A stretch of DNA of 64,000 bases from Gymnogyps californianus. Taxonomy: Eukaryota; Chordata; Aves; Accipitriformes; Cathartidae. The notes under the pieces are model-generated. The model did not search any database, had not been told where the DNA came from, and worked only from the letters and a program-made list of their open reading frames with translations. Shown here piece by piece: positions 52,522 through 64,000 of this stretch; positions within the stretch are counted from its first letter, which is position 1; each line of letters starts with the position of its first letter. The translations under genes and the position numbers were made by a program. The DNA lies in assembly GCF_018139145.2 (NCBI RefSeq), contig NC_059480.1, positions 11,656,428 to 11,720,427 of the forward strand, written 5' to 3'.

Positions 52522-53289
52522 CTGAAACAAACTGGGAAAAACATATTGTATAGGTCAATTACTGCATATAAAGGATTTATTTCTGAGCTTTACAAAGACC
52601 ATAAAACAGGATTCTTTTCCCCTCCTGTATTTGTCTTCTAAACATATTTATGAACCAAGCTCATCTTTGATGTATCTTCAAGGAAGCAAAATCAAAAGAT
52701 TAAAGAAGAATATAGATTAATCTCTAGTAACCACTTTTCTCAGACCATTTAATGCTAATTCACTGTTGACACATTCAAGCAAAGTGATAAACGTGAAGTA
52801 GGAATATGGCCACTGTTCATAATCAGGAATTTTCAAAAACAGTCCTAAAAGAGTAACCTACCCAGGGAAAACAACAAACATCTAGAAATTCAACGCAGTA
52901 ACAGAAATAGGAATGGGGCTCAGAACTCACACCGATCACCAGGTCATGAAGCAGCTCTGTGTTGTCGGAGTTAGCCACATCACACAATCCTACTCGTGGA
53001 CACAACTTCCATTTTAAAACAGCTGGGCCTTTTACCCACACTTCGTTTAGTGGACAGCAGTTTCAGAATCTGACTCATTCTGGTGCTGCAAACTTTCTAA
53101 CAGGAGTTAGAAAGTTGGGGCAAAAATGTGCTTATTTTTAAAACAGCATTTGTAATAGTATAGGACAAGACTGAGCTCAGTGATGTAGGAAAAATCCTGT
53201 CCTAGGCTTGCCTCCCTTCTTCTAATTTCTAGCTTAAATTTATCTACAGCTAGTTTGTACTGTTTCTTATGTCATCATTGACTTTCAGG

Positions 53290-53640
53290 TTAAATGTCTT
53301 TTCCCTCTTCTACGCTGATGTTTACATCCATAATGTATTTATAGAATAAATCTACAAACTCTTCTCAAGTTTCATCTCATAGACTAAATAAGCCATGCTT
53401 GCTCAGTCTCCTTGTGGAGGACAAGCCCTCCATTCATGTGCTCATTTTTGCCCCTCAGACTCCACAGTTTAGCACTGCCTTTTGCAAATGCATCAATACT
53501 TTTGTTTGTCCTGGAGATAGCTTCTTTGGTATTACTTAAGAAATGTTTGCCTTAGTCAGAGCTAAATGACACTGCTGACTCACTGTCATTGTTTGACCAA
53601 CTAAGACAGCCAGGCAGTTCCCTCGATTTGTCTTCACATC
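53290..53640 (-). mobile_element. Diverged CR1-like LINE fragment
   Basis: Read on the plus strand, this stretch follows the order of an inverted CR1 3' region. It has catctcatagactaaataa (compare ctcaggctaaacaa), a ctcagtctccttgtgg block, an aagccctcc block, then a shortened middle part, and cactgctgactcactgtcat (compare the actgctggctcat block). The similarity is patchy and the ends are uncertain, so the copy is old and has internal deletions. It lies in the same orientation as DNER. Confidence 0.5.
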
Positions 53641-56600
53641 GAAGTGATAACCCATCACTGGAAACACACATTTTTCTCAGTCTTTAAACGCAAATTTCAC
53701 CCAAGTGCTCCAGCCCTAAAGGTTACCCAGTTCTTCCCTGTACAATATTCCAGTCCTTCCCTGCATAAGCAATGCTTCTTACTGTATATCTCAGTAAAGC
53801 ACCACAGTTATTTATTATTAGACATTTGTTTCAATTATCATAAGAATTACATAAGCTTTATATATCATTAATGTCATAAAAACAAGTATTGGGTCTACAC
53901 TAGGAATTTTACCTTTCCATCAGTTCAAAGGCCTTGTGTCAGGGACACCAAATCCTAATATTACACCTTCTTATATAAAACAGTGCTATTATTGACCTCA
54001 GCTAGAATTCTTTCTTTGGCTAGAATTTTTCTATACCCCAGCCTCTGTAACATTTTTGGACAGAAAACAGAGGAAACATTATTACGAAAGTTAACTTTGG
54101 AGACAGTTAATGATGAATGTCAGATTTTGTACTGACTGATGCAGAAGAGTTAGAGGCCATGGAAAACAGTCCAAAATATATGGTCTACTCATTTATCTTG
54201 TGGTTTTGTTACAGCTCTGAATGTTATTTACTTTGCATGGGGACACATCTCCTACATATCAGGTGATACATTAGACATTACGGTCAAGCTCTGACTCTGC
54301 TTCATTTTTAAAACTCAACTATATAGCAAGTTTATATATACTTTATGTACCAAGTATCAAGGAAGTATGGATTTTTATGATCAGATGGGCTTATCTCCTT
54401 AAAGTCTCTTTCTCCTGCAAATCAACAGAATATATAAGTTCTCAAAGAACTATTTCCAGATCGCTTCTCCGCAAAATAATATTTAAGTGACAGACAAGAA
54501 CAATTTCCAGGAAGGAACAAAACCTAGTTCTGTTCTATGGTTTGACAATTACATTTTAAGCTTGCTCCCACTGCCAAGCAGCAGAGATTTTCACAGAAAT
54601 TTCCTTTTCCTTTAAGAGTGTTGAAGATAAAAAGTGTTGACATGTGAACAAAGCCCAGTTAAAAAATTGGTTGCAACAGTTTTTTCACATTCTAGTTGCT
54701 TGGACTAGATCTGAATTTCAAAGACATGCAGCTATCCTATTGTTGGATAAGCTCTTTACTCCTTCTTTCACAATTAATCCAAATTCACATTAACCTATTT
54801 TTGATTAATAAATCAGCATTTATTCTATTCTGAGGAAATTTAATTGTTCTCGTCACACCTAAAATGTTAAGGTTATTATTTGCAAACCTAGTAACGAGAA
54901 AGAAAAAAAATAACATTTTCAAACAATCACAAAGGGCACTTTTTCCCCTCAGTGAATACATCCATTCACTTTACAAGCAAAATAATAAAAAGTGCTCTGT
55001 GATACATGTTATTTGCTGTAAACTGTTTTGAGCTTGTTTGACTGGAAACAGATGTGCCTGATGACAAGCACTGCTTACTGCTGCCCATGCCACACACTGA
55101 AGAACACCTTGTGCCTTATGAATCGCCACTAACCTTCCACACACAGTGGAAGTGAAAATAATTAAGACTGGTTTAGATGAAGAATACAAAAAGATGAGTG
55201 TAGATGCAAAACTTCAGCCATGCACTTTCTCAGAATTGAGTTTTATGAAGCACTTCACAGAATATTAACTTATCATTCCCTTTTCTTAGTTACTATTAAT
55301 TCTAAAGCTCATTTTTCTTTCAGTAAGCCTATCAAAACAAATCAATGTCCTTTGTGCACATAAGTTTTCTGTTGAACTAAAGAAAGTTCATTTTAATTAG
55401 CAGTTAAAAAGAGATGAGGAAATAAAATTGATTAATTTGTGTTGGTTGTGATGTTTCTGTGGTTCCTCTAATCCTCTCCAAGGTGGCAGCGATGGTTAGC
55501 AAGGGCTCTGAGAAACATCTTGACACAGTGAACAGCATGGCTACATCAGAATTAAAAGGTAGCAAAATTTCAAGGCTTAACCTTCAACAAACTTTTGAAG
55601 CTAACAGAAAAAAGTAAATATCCTTGGTCTCATAACTGAGAGCTGAACATAAGTATACTGTGAGCACACAATTAGAAGAGCCCTTTTTTAGCCATTCCTT
55701 GTGAAGTTCACAGTATTTTAAAATACTGTTGCACAGAGAAAAGGAGGAAGCAAGTAATATGTATCCATATAGCCCATGATTAAATAGGAACACAATATAA
55801 TCACTACTAAAAAAATTCCAGCTTTTTTTTTTTAGGTGTAGAATTTCAATAATCTTGATTAAGAAAGTATTTTTAGTATCTAGATCTCTTGTTTTCATCC
55901 CCATTTCTCCATTTAATAGTCTGTCTGTTTTCATAATACATTAATTGACTAAATAAGCACTATCAGCAGTTGCAACCGACAAAGTTGAGCTAAAAATCAT
56001 AAAATATATTTGCATGCAATTACTACTCCATATGCCTGGACAGTTGTAATCTTTGGAGTATTTTTCCAATAGAATTCTAAGATAGATGCATACCAAGTTG
56101 CCCTTCATACTGCAGTTAATTTTCCAAAGGCAGACCGAATATGGTGTAAACACTAGGCTTGTTTAAGAATCACACTCACAATCAAAAGATTGTTTGCCAG
56201 CCAGTCCAATTGTTCCCCAAGGTTTAAGTTAAAACACTGCAAGATGTAAATCTGCAAGATCTTTCTGCCGGTACTCCTTGTGGTGACACCAATTTGTCAT
56301 TTAATGCTTATTCAGCATCTTTTCAGAGTGGTTCTACTTGTTCTACCTGGAGACAGTCCATGTAGATCCTCCAGAGAGCTTCAAAAAAGAGAATGGTAAG
56401 CCTAAAGAGAAGGCTATAGATGAGCTCCTAAACACTATGCAAAACCTGTCTTCCACTTGCAACTCGCCTCTTAGACGTGTTAGTACAAAACTAACTTTTG
56501 GCTCAGTTTTTATTGCTGTTGCCTACAATCACAGACATTATACCAGCTTGCAATTTCAGTAAAATACAGAAAAAACAGAGTAAATCCAGTCCTCATATTA

Positions 56601-57589
56601 GGAATTCAGCAGATTGTTTAAATACATTCTACATAGTGAATATCAACCTGTTAACGAAGCCAAGCTGCCACAATAATGTCAAAGGCATTGACACTGTCAA
56701 ATATCAATTTTACATATGTGTCCAGTAGCACTCATGACCTCCGAAACAGTCTTCAGATATTAAAAGCTGACATAGTCCAAAAGTTTCCAGTTCTTCAGTG
56801 GCTCCCTGAGGTAATTTTTCCAGTTACAGGATAAAATGTTTTGATTTTCAAACATGTAAAGTGACTTTAGCTGGTTGGGATTTAGACAGCTAGTTTCTTC
56901 ATGTCTTCTGGTAAAAACAGATCTTAAGAGAAATTTAAATCAGAAAAAGTAAAACTGGCTTTGCATCTACATTGCTAAAGAAATTCCCCAATACGAAAGC
57001 AGACAACTGTTCTCCAGGAAGAGATCATGGGAAGATCCACCGCATATCACCAGCAGAGAAAAGGGATCAGACCCACCAATTTCAAGCTATGCACAGTACA
57101 TTAAAAATTATCAACGTCTGAATACTTCAGAAAGAAAATAATTAAAATCTACAGTCTAAGCTATTATCAGTTTGTTTTTAATAAAGTAAGTGGGAAAAAA
57201 ATGAGGTTTTTTCTTACAAGCACATCTGAAATATCATACTATCTTTGCATATGCATCAATTTATGAAAGAGATGGACACAGATTTAAATCTTTTACATAG
57301 CAATGGCAATAAAGATTATCTAGAAATGTAATCTCTTTGAAAGAATGGTTTAATTATGTTCAAACTTTTATTTAAATTAAGCCTCATTCAATCCTTCACA
57401 CAGTGAAGTTTTAAATCCCATTCTATCACACATTAAATATTAATGCAAACTAGGAAATGAAAGACAAGAAAACAGGATGAATTGAAATAGAAAAAAACCC
57501 AGATGTTCCAAAAAGTGTCCACAGAAAAAGCATTGAGATGAGTATATCAAACAAATGCATTTTCTTCTATTTTGAGAAAAGACTGTCTT

Positions 57590-57770
57590 GTGACTCAGTG
57601 GGACTCAAGCAGCATACGTGGGTTCAATTTCTGGCTCTCCCAGAGACATCCTGTGTGACCTGAGAACAGTCAGACTCTATCTCTGCCTCCTTCCTAACTG
57701 TAAAATGGAGATTACACTTCCCTTCTCACACTGCTTGTGTTGTCTGGTTAGAAAGCAATTTTTTTCAGGA
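57590..57770 (+). repeat. MIR-like SINE remnant in intron 1
   Basis: The stretch contains a B-box-like ggttcaatttc followed by tggctctcccagagacatcc, tgtgtgacct, ctctatctctgcctcc and ctaactgtaaaatggaga. This is the tRNA-derived and core part of a MIR element in order. The part after about 57770 is too diverged to assign. Confidence 0.65.
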
Positions 57771-57876
57771 TGGGAAGCACAGAGCCAGATGTAGATAGGA
57801 ACTCTCAAGCAGCAGTGAAATACAAATAAATATAATAAAGAAATAAATCTCTGTACAGCAAGGCTAAATCTGTAAC

Positions 57877-57957
57877 CTGTGGCTATTCAGGTTTGTTTCT
57901 TTCTTATTCTTTCTTTCTCTCTTTCTCTTTTGTTTCTTTCTGTGGCTATTCAGGTTT
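57877..57957. repeat. 18-bp direct repeat around a pyrimidine-rich tract
   Basis: ctgtggctattcaggttt occurs exactly at 57877-57894 and 57940-57957, 63 bp apart. Between the copies lies a (TTTC)-rich microsatellite. This looks like a duplication made by slippage or unequal exchange at the microsatellite. Confidence 0.8.
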
Positions 57958-59562
57958 CTTCCGAACAATTCTTTGCTCAGACAAACAGAAGTGTTCAGAG
58001 AAATATCCAGCAAAGATTCTTTAAAGTTTAGAAAAATTCATAAATTATATTATCTTTTCTAATTAACCCATAAAAGACAGCAAAATCATATTGATATTGC
58101 ACGTTTAGACACTATACTCTTCATCAAAACAAGACCTGCTTGAAAACAAGTAGGTTGAAGAATACCTTAATTTTCCAACTGTGACCAAACATAACAGAAA
58201 TAGAAAGAGTGGCTAATACACTGTAATTATGAGAGTTAGGATGAATGAGATTTTTTTGTCTCATAAGAATGCAAAAATTAACCAGTATCAGCACCGTGGT
58301 GCACATAGGTATCTCCACCTTAAATGGCTGTTACTGAAAAGCTGCCTGCAATTACTTTTGCGTATGTGTTTAAGGACGCTCTTGCTAAGTAATTCTTCTA
58401 CCACATGTGGAGAACTAGTACTATGTCATAGTGAAACACTGCCTCACAGGGTGCAGTGACCACCTGCACCTTGGTCAGATACCAGCCAGTCCATATAGGA
58501 ATCTGAATGTCACAATCTGTCAGAAGAAAAAAAATAAATACATGTGCCAGTATGGTGCTATTTCATACTAAAGAGTACCCATATGCTATGAACTACATCG
58601 ATTTGAGCCCTGGGTATCAGGGACTTCAAAGAATAGGCAGGCCCCAAAGTAAGAGAAAGTGCTTTATACGGAGGTCCCAGAAACCAGAGCAATCAGGGCT
58701 TTCTTTCCCATCCCTCAAAACAATGTAAGCAGGACAAATCATTTATATATTACCTAAAACATTAATATGGCAGCTGCATCAGTTTCAGTTACTAGAAACT
58801 AAGCACAAGCTGCAACACAGAATTGGAATTAATCAAGACTTAGAAGGCTAATGCTAAGAACTGTATCATACTGAAACTACAATGTAAGGAACTTCTTTCT
58901 AGAAGTAAACATTTACTGTTTTCCTTTAGCAATTCCACTCAATGCCCCAACCCATCAGGAAAGACATCAATAAATCTAATAAAGAAGTGCAATCTTTATC
59001 AGATAATTCAGAACATGATTCTTTGAAACACCGTTAACCATGAGCATTTTGGATTGCTTTCAAGCTGCCATTCTCATTCTATGAGTTTTGAATATTCAGA
59101 GTAATGAAACTGCCAGTGAATGTAATAAATGGATATAAAATATTTTCTTCACTTCAGTGAAGCAGCAAAAAAATGCCTAAAGAAATTGCCTGTTTAATTG
59201 AGAACCAAAGCATGGCTGCCCAAATCTATCTGAAAAACCAGCAAATATAACAAGGCAAATTTTAAACAGCATGATAGATTTTAAAAACAGAGCTCTGGCA
59301 AATGGCTAAGTTACCCTTGCATAATAAGTTACCATACATCAACTGCTTTGCTCTACCTATCCTCAGGCACATTCTTACCTCGAGGCATACTGAAATAACT
59401 ACAAAATAAATTGAGATCACTTTCCCTCTCCCTCAACAAAAGGAAAATCTCTACTTCACACTAACCACAGAGTGCTGCTAGATGTAAGCATGTAAAATAG
59501 ATAATTATTGAGAAGCACCTTATAGTTTTTCTCAGCTTTTCTCATCAGATTATTTTTAATAC

Positions 59563-59579
59563 TTTTTTTTTTTTTTTTT
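59563..59579. repeat. Run of 17 T
   Basis: A plain homopolymer in intron 1 with no associated element. Confidence 0.75.
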
Positions 59580-62500
59580 ACATTTTCCTTTATCCTGTTG
59601 GGAAAGGCCATGCAAATTGTTTTATATTTGTCTAGATATAGCAGATTTAAAATTACATTTCAAGTAGACAAGCTAAGCCAACTTACTGTGTTTTTCAGCA
59701 ACACCCATACTTAGCAAAGATGCTTTTTAAAAACAAAATGAAGTTAGAATATCCATCCTGAAGATAGGTCAACTACTTATCAGAAAGGATCTAAGTACCA
59801 CCAATAGATCTGTGAAGATTAGCACTGAGGTTTTTTACCACAGCATCATCTCATTTTACTCTCAGTAAGGGTTGGCAACCTAGAGTATAATTGTTAAATG
59901 GGACCCCAGTGGCACTCTCATTACTGGTGGTAAAACTAGGGGGTAATTCTGAAGACAAAGCATTAAATTTGTTACAGTAACACAATACATTTGTTTGTTT
60001 AGACCTTATGCTATTATTTCATTATGAAAACATCACACAGTGAAAGAATTATCAATAGTGTCTTTATTCTTAATATTGTTTTCCCTTTTTAGTATTTTTT
60101 CTTGAGCAACAGTAGGGTGCACAAAATATTTTTATGATAGGACATTAATATATGTAATGATATGAAAATTCATAACATTTTTATTTCTAGAATGAACTTT
60201 CTGCTAGTTTCAAATACATTATTCACTTGTGAGAAGCTGAAATTAAGTAAATATACTCCCTTATATTATTCTAGAAGTCATTAATTGACCTAAAAAATGA
60301 CATGTAGTATTCTATAAAAAAAACAAACAAGCAAGTGTTCCAACTTACATGCAAAAGATTTTAAAAGATTTTTTAAACAAAAGATTAATTAATTCTAATG
60401 AATTTAAGTTTGAAGTTAAGCATATGGGTCACAGTCTAATCCAAGGCTAATAACATTAATTCAAAATCTTAAAGTTCTGCCATGAACACTCTGAGTTATA
60501 ATGAGATCAGGACTAGCCCAGGGAGGAATACAGTTCAAATATCTTTATGAAACAAAAAATCCCAAACAATCTGCTACTGGGATTTTCAAAACTGACTAAA
60601 GAAATTACTTATCCTACTGAAAGTAAGATGTTGAATTCCTAGATTTTTAGCTGTTTTAAAAACAACAGCACGCTATAGCTTCTATTCAGCTATGCCAAGT
60701 TTTACACAATCTATGTGTCTGTCCACCCTTACAAATTTTGACCCCAGTGAACAAACCAGATTTCATAGTTTTCTAGAGATCTCAAAAGTAATTAAACTTC
60801 TTTTACCTCCATTGCATGAACAAGCAACCAGATAGAGGATCAAGTCTGTATAAGCACTCTAATTGGCAAAAAGACCACAGCATAAGCTCACACTTTATTA
60901 TACAGCAAGCTGGCTACAAGACAGAGCACCCCTACAAAGTTCAACAACAGGAACAGCAACAGCATTCTCATTTTCTTTAGCATCAACATCAATCAACCTC
61001 AAGACACAAATTCGTATAAAACAAGACTTCATTAGTTCAAGTACTCATGGCATTTCTTGATTTAGAAGTCTGAGGCTTCAGACATTTTCTAGATGACATA
61101 CAGTAAAATAGGCACACAGTTCTTGTAAGAACAAGAGAAGGACTGAATTCCACAGTGAGTTGTGCAGTAAAACTATGCAGTTGAACCATCAACACCACAT
61201 GAAATCCTGAAAAACTCCATAGATGTGACAACTGGCTACTCTCATAGCTTTTTGCGCACAAGAGGCTGTGAAAACAGGAAAAGACAATAAACACATCCAT
61301 AAGGTATCTAGGAGATGCGATATAATCAGCTGTCCACTGATGCCACATTTTCCAAATCAAGTATGAAAAAAAAATTTAAAATTTGGGGAGTTTGAAAATA
61401 AGCAGTAGTTATAATTTCAAGCCACAATACATCAGAAAGGAGACATTTTGCCAGCTGAGACATCTGGCAATCAATAAAACAGGAAATGCTTATGCACCTG
61501 GTCAAATAGATGAGCACTATATAGGTCCTCCAGCGCTTTCAAATAACCAGCATTTCAACCAACATTACCGCACTCCATCCGGTACTACCAACAACAGTAA
61601 ATCACAGGTATGTGGTCTCCTGATTTTTTTCTTATTTCTCAAACTTAAAATCCTGCCAGATCAAAAGTTAAAATATTGTCTAGTTGGATAAATACTGAAA
61701 GAAAGATGAAAAAAAAACTGTGAACACATGAATGCTTTCTTTCAGTATGCATTCTCTGTATTGCTGTGTTGGATTAATTTATTCCCCATGATCACTATTT
61801 TAAAAACTCTTTCTTCTGTATATTAATATATACTTGATTTCAATCGTTCGGGCTCAGGATTAGAATTCCAAGACCCAGCTACATTTTTAATATAGTTATT
61901 GGGTGTTACACATCAAGTACTTAACATAATCAATACACTGAGCAGAACTGACATCTAAAGAGAATCAGTGAAAAGGGATGCCAGCGTGAAGTAGGTGCCT
62001 TCAGTTCTCTGGTTGTTACAGCAGACAAGGACTCACAGTCTTCCTTCTTGGATTAGGAACCTAAACAGTTTTCTGGTCACGAGTGATTTTTTTTCTTTTA
62101 AGACAGGGTGGGAGGCAGTATAGAAAAGTCAGCATCTTTATCTCATAACAAAGCACCTGCCTGCATATAAAGAACAATGTCCAAAGAGTTTCAGATCAAC
62201 ATCCAGTTCCTATTCCCTGAAGAACTTACCATTTTACTGCAAGAAGTAATTGGATTAAATATTTGAACAATGTTGGGAACAGAGATAAAAGCCCAAAATT
62301 TCTCTGCTCCTCCTTGCTTAAACACCATCACTCACTCATGTTGACACTCATTCCCATCGTCACACTCTCTGCCCCTGTGATTTTTGCTCTGTGAAAGCAG
62401 TTTAAACTACAACGTTTTATCTCACATTTTATGACAGGCTAAGAGTGAAATCAGTTACTTCATGGCAGCTAACACACAGTAACTTGTTAAGGTATGACAA

Positions 62501-64000
62501 CAGTGGCATATGCCTGAACCTTGAGAATAAGCCAATCTTCAGATGCATGAAAGAGTGGTTATATTCAGTGGTTAGAGGCTGTGCTTCTTTTAACCTCATC
62601 TGAAATAGCTGTTTTGCCCACTCAGTAGAACAACTTTTTGGGGACTATTTTTTAAAACCAAAGTTATCTTGTGGTCCAAAAGACCTTCTAAAATTTGTAT
62701 TAAAATAAACTGGATGATCATTTTTCCCATGACATATACAGAAACAATTGTTCAGGGTTTTATCTTTCTAGCCTATGCCAATACAATTTTTCTAATGTCA
62801 GGTTTTGATTATTTTCTTGTAATTTCAGCTTCTCAATCACTCTCACGACTTCTAGTTACATACACAGACTTCTCATTTCTTTAGTGCAGAGGACTGTGCC
62901 TTCCTGCTAGGACAATTCAAACAGGAAAGTACCTCTAAAATCTCTAGGTCTAGGCAAATAGAAATTTGGTGTTTAGCCAACCTCTCTGGGACAGTGGTAT
63001 GCAATCTCAGGTCTCCTGCAGCAAGTTACAGGGAGAAACATTACAAACAGGAGAACCACTCCTCAGTGTGTTTACTATTTTTTTTCTCTCTGTCACATCA
63101 GAGATAACAAGCAGAAAGTTGTTGTAAGATCTTCTTACCGGTGTCTCCAGGATGCCCTGCATGCTTATTGTTCAACATGATGAAAGACAGATGTAGAAAT
63201 GGTAAGATGAGTCGAACTTCAGTAAACTAGTGCCCAGCAATAAATTCACCATCTATCATTTTAAATCTGCCCTAAAGATCATAGCTGTTACCAAATGCAT
63301 TACAATATTAAGGAACAGTTCCTGAAAGAAATGACAGGATTTGTGCCTCCTCTAGATAAAAGGGCACAAATGAAGGGGACCTGTCCCTTTAGGGCATAAA
63401 TTATTATAGGGTTTTTTTGCTTAAGTCTCTCTTTCAGTTGATCTAAACACTGGAATCTACAAAATCAGATACATTACTTTACAGTCTGTTTTTCTGGCAC
63501 TGTAGAAAGCAGGGCTGTGACCTAAATAACTCTCCTATGAATTTTGTTCGTGAGGTCATATATCAAATGACCTTATATCTGTCATCAAACTACACTGTGT
63601 GCACACTGTCATTTTGCTGTCCACTATAAACTCTAGAAACAAGAGTATTTTTTTAAGCAATACCGTTCTACAATTTCTCTCACTCATACAAATTTCTCTT
63701 CTGATGGTTTACCCTCATGAATTAGTCTGTATCCAGACAAGTTGAAACTTATGTCATGGGTCATTCCCCATATTTTTTTACTTCTCCAAATCCTTTATTA
63801 CTCTCTTCAAATGACTTCAAATCTGCTGCCTTAGCTAATAATTCCAATACTAATTTATGTCTATTGGCCCAGTCCCTCAATGTTTTGATGCTACGAATTA
63901 GATTTATCATTTTCTGAACTCAGCAATACTTCATGGCATCTAAAAAAATTCTATGGCAATAACTAAACTGTAGAACTTCTGTGCTGAATGAGGAAATATT

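Larger units (their letters stand above)
52522..64000 (-). other. DNER: DNER intron 1, 3' part
   Basis: This is sequence upstream of exon 2, running past the right edge and so more than 11.4 kb long. It includes a diverged CR1-like stretch (about 53290-53640), a MIR-like remnant (about 57590-57770), a duplicated pyrimidine-rich unit (57877-57957) and a 17-T run (59563-59579). From about 59600 to the end I see only AT-rich unique sequence and one doubtful ORF with a donor-like end (61483-61607). Exon 1 is not present. Confidence 0.85.

Noticed and set aside
1..64000. tRNA, rRNA, CRISPR array, prokaryotic operon or phage features
   Set aside because: None seen. The spliced vertebrate gene structure and the avian repeats explain the window.

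Overview
The window is 64 kb of vertebrate, almost certainly bird, nuclear DNA. It holds the middle of one large gene on the minus strand: DNER (Delta/Notch-like EGF repeat-containing receptor). Seven coding exons can be placed by consensus splice sites and by one uninterrupted reading frame of 1,188 nt (396 complete codons). In transcription order they are 52521-52235, 40871-40777, 38343-38177, 24376-24231, 17347-17194, 11841-11728 and 1391-1167. By my recollection of the mammalian gene these are exons 2 to 8 of 13. The signal peptide, first EGF repeat and promoter lie beyond the right edge. The last EGF repeats, membrane segment and cytoplasmic tail lie beyond the left edge.

The bird assignment rests on the repeats. 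There are two solo LTRs of a family I recognise as dispersed in neoavian genomes (2622-3204 and 46798-47350), each flanked by a perfect 5-bp target duplication. A CR1 LINE 3' end finishes in the usual gattctgtga tail (44811-44985), and a more diverged CR1-like stretch lies at about 53290-53640. Old MIR-like SINE remnants and one older dispersed repeat also remain.

From left to right: the end of intron 8 (1-1166); exon 8; intron 7 (10.3 kb, with one LTR and an isolated GC-rich island); exon 7; intron 6 (5.4 kb, with a purine tract and a 23-G run); exon 6; intron 5 (6.9 kb); exon 5; intron 4 (13.8 kb, repeat-poor); exon 4; intron 3 (2.4 kb, with a possible unlisted exon at 39033-39353); exon 3; intron 2 (11.4 kb, with CR1, the second LTR, a 31-nt palindrome and a MIR remnant); exon 2; and the 3' 11.5 kb of intron 1.

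The exons encode EGF-like repeats 2 to 7 and the glycosylated non-EGF segment between repeats 2 and 3. No conserved cysteine is missing. I see no RNA gene, CRISPR array, operon or complete mobile-element coding region. Almost all other ORFs are chance openings in AT-rich intron sequence. I found no convincing new biological system. The best leads are the possible intron-3 exon, the GC-rich island in intron 7, the two antisense solo LTRs and the perfect palindromes.
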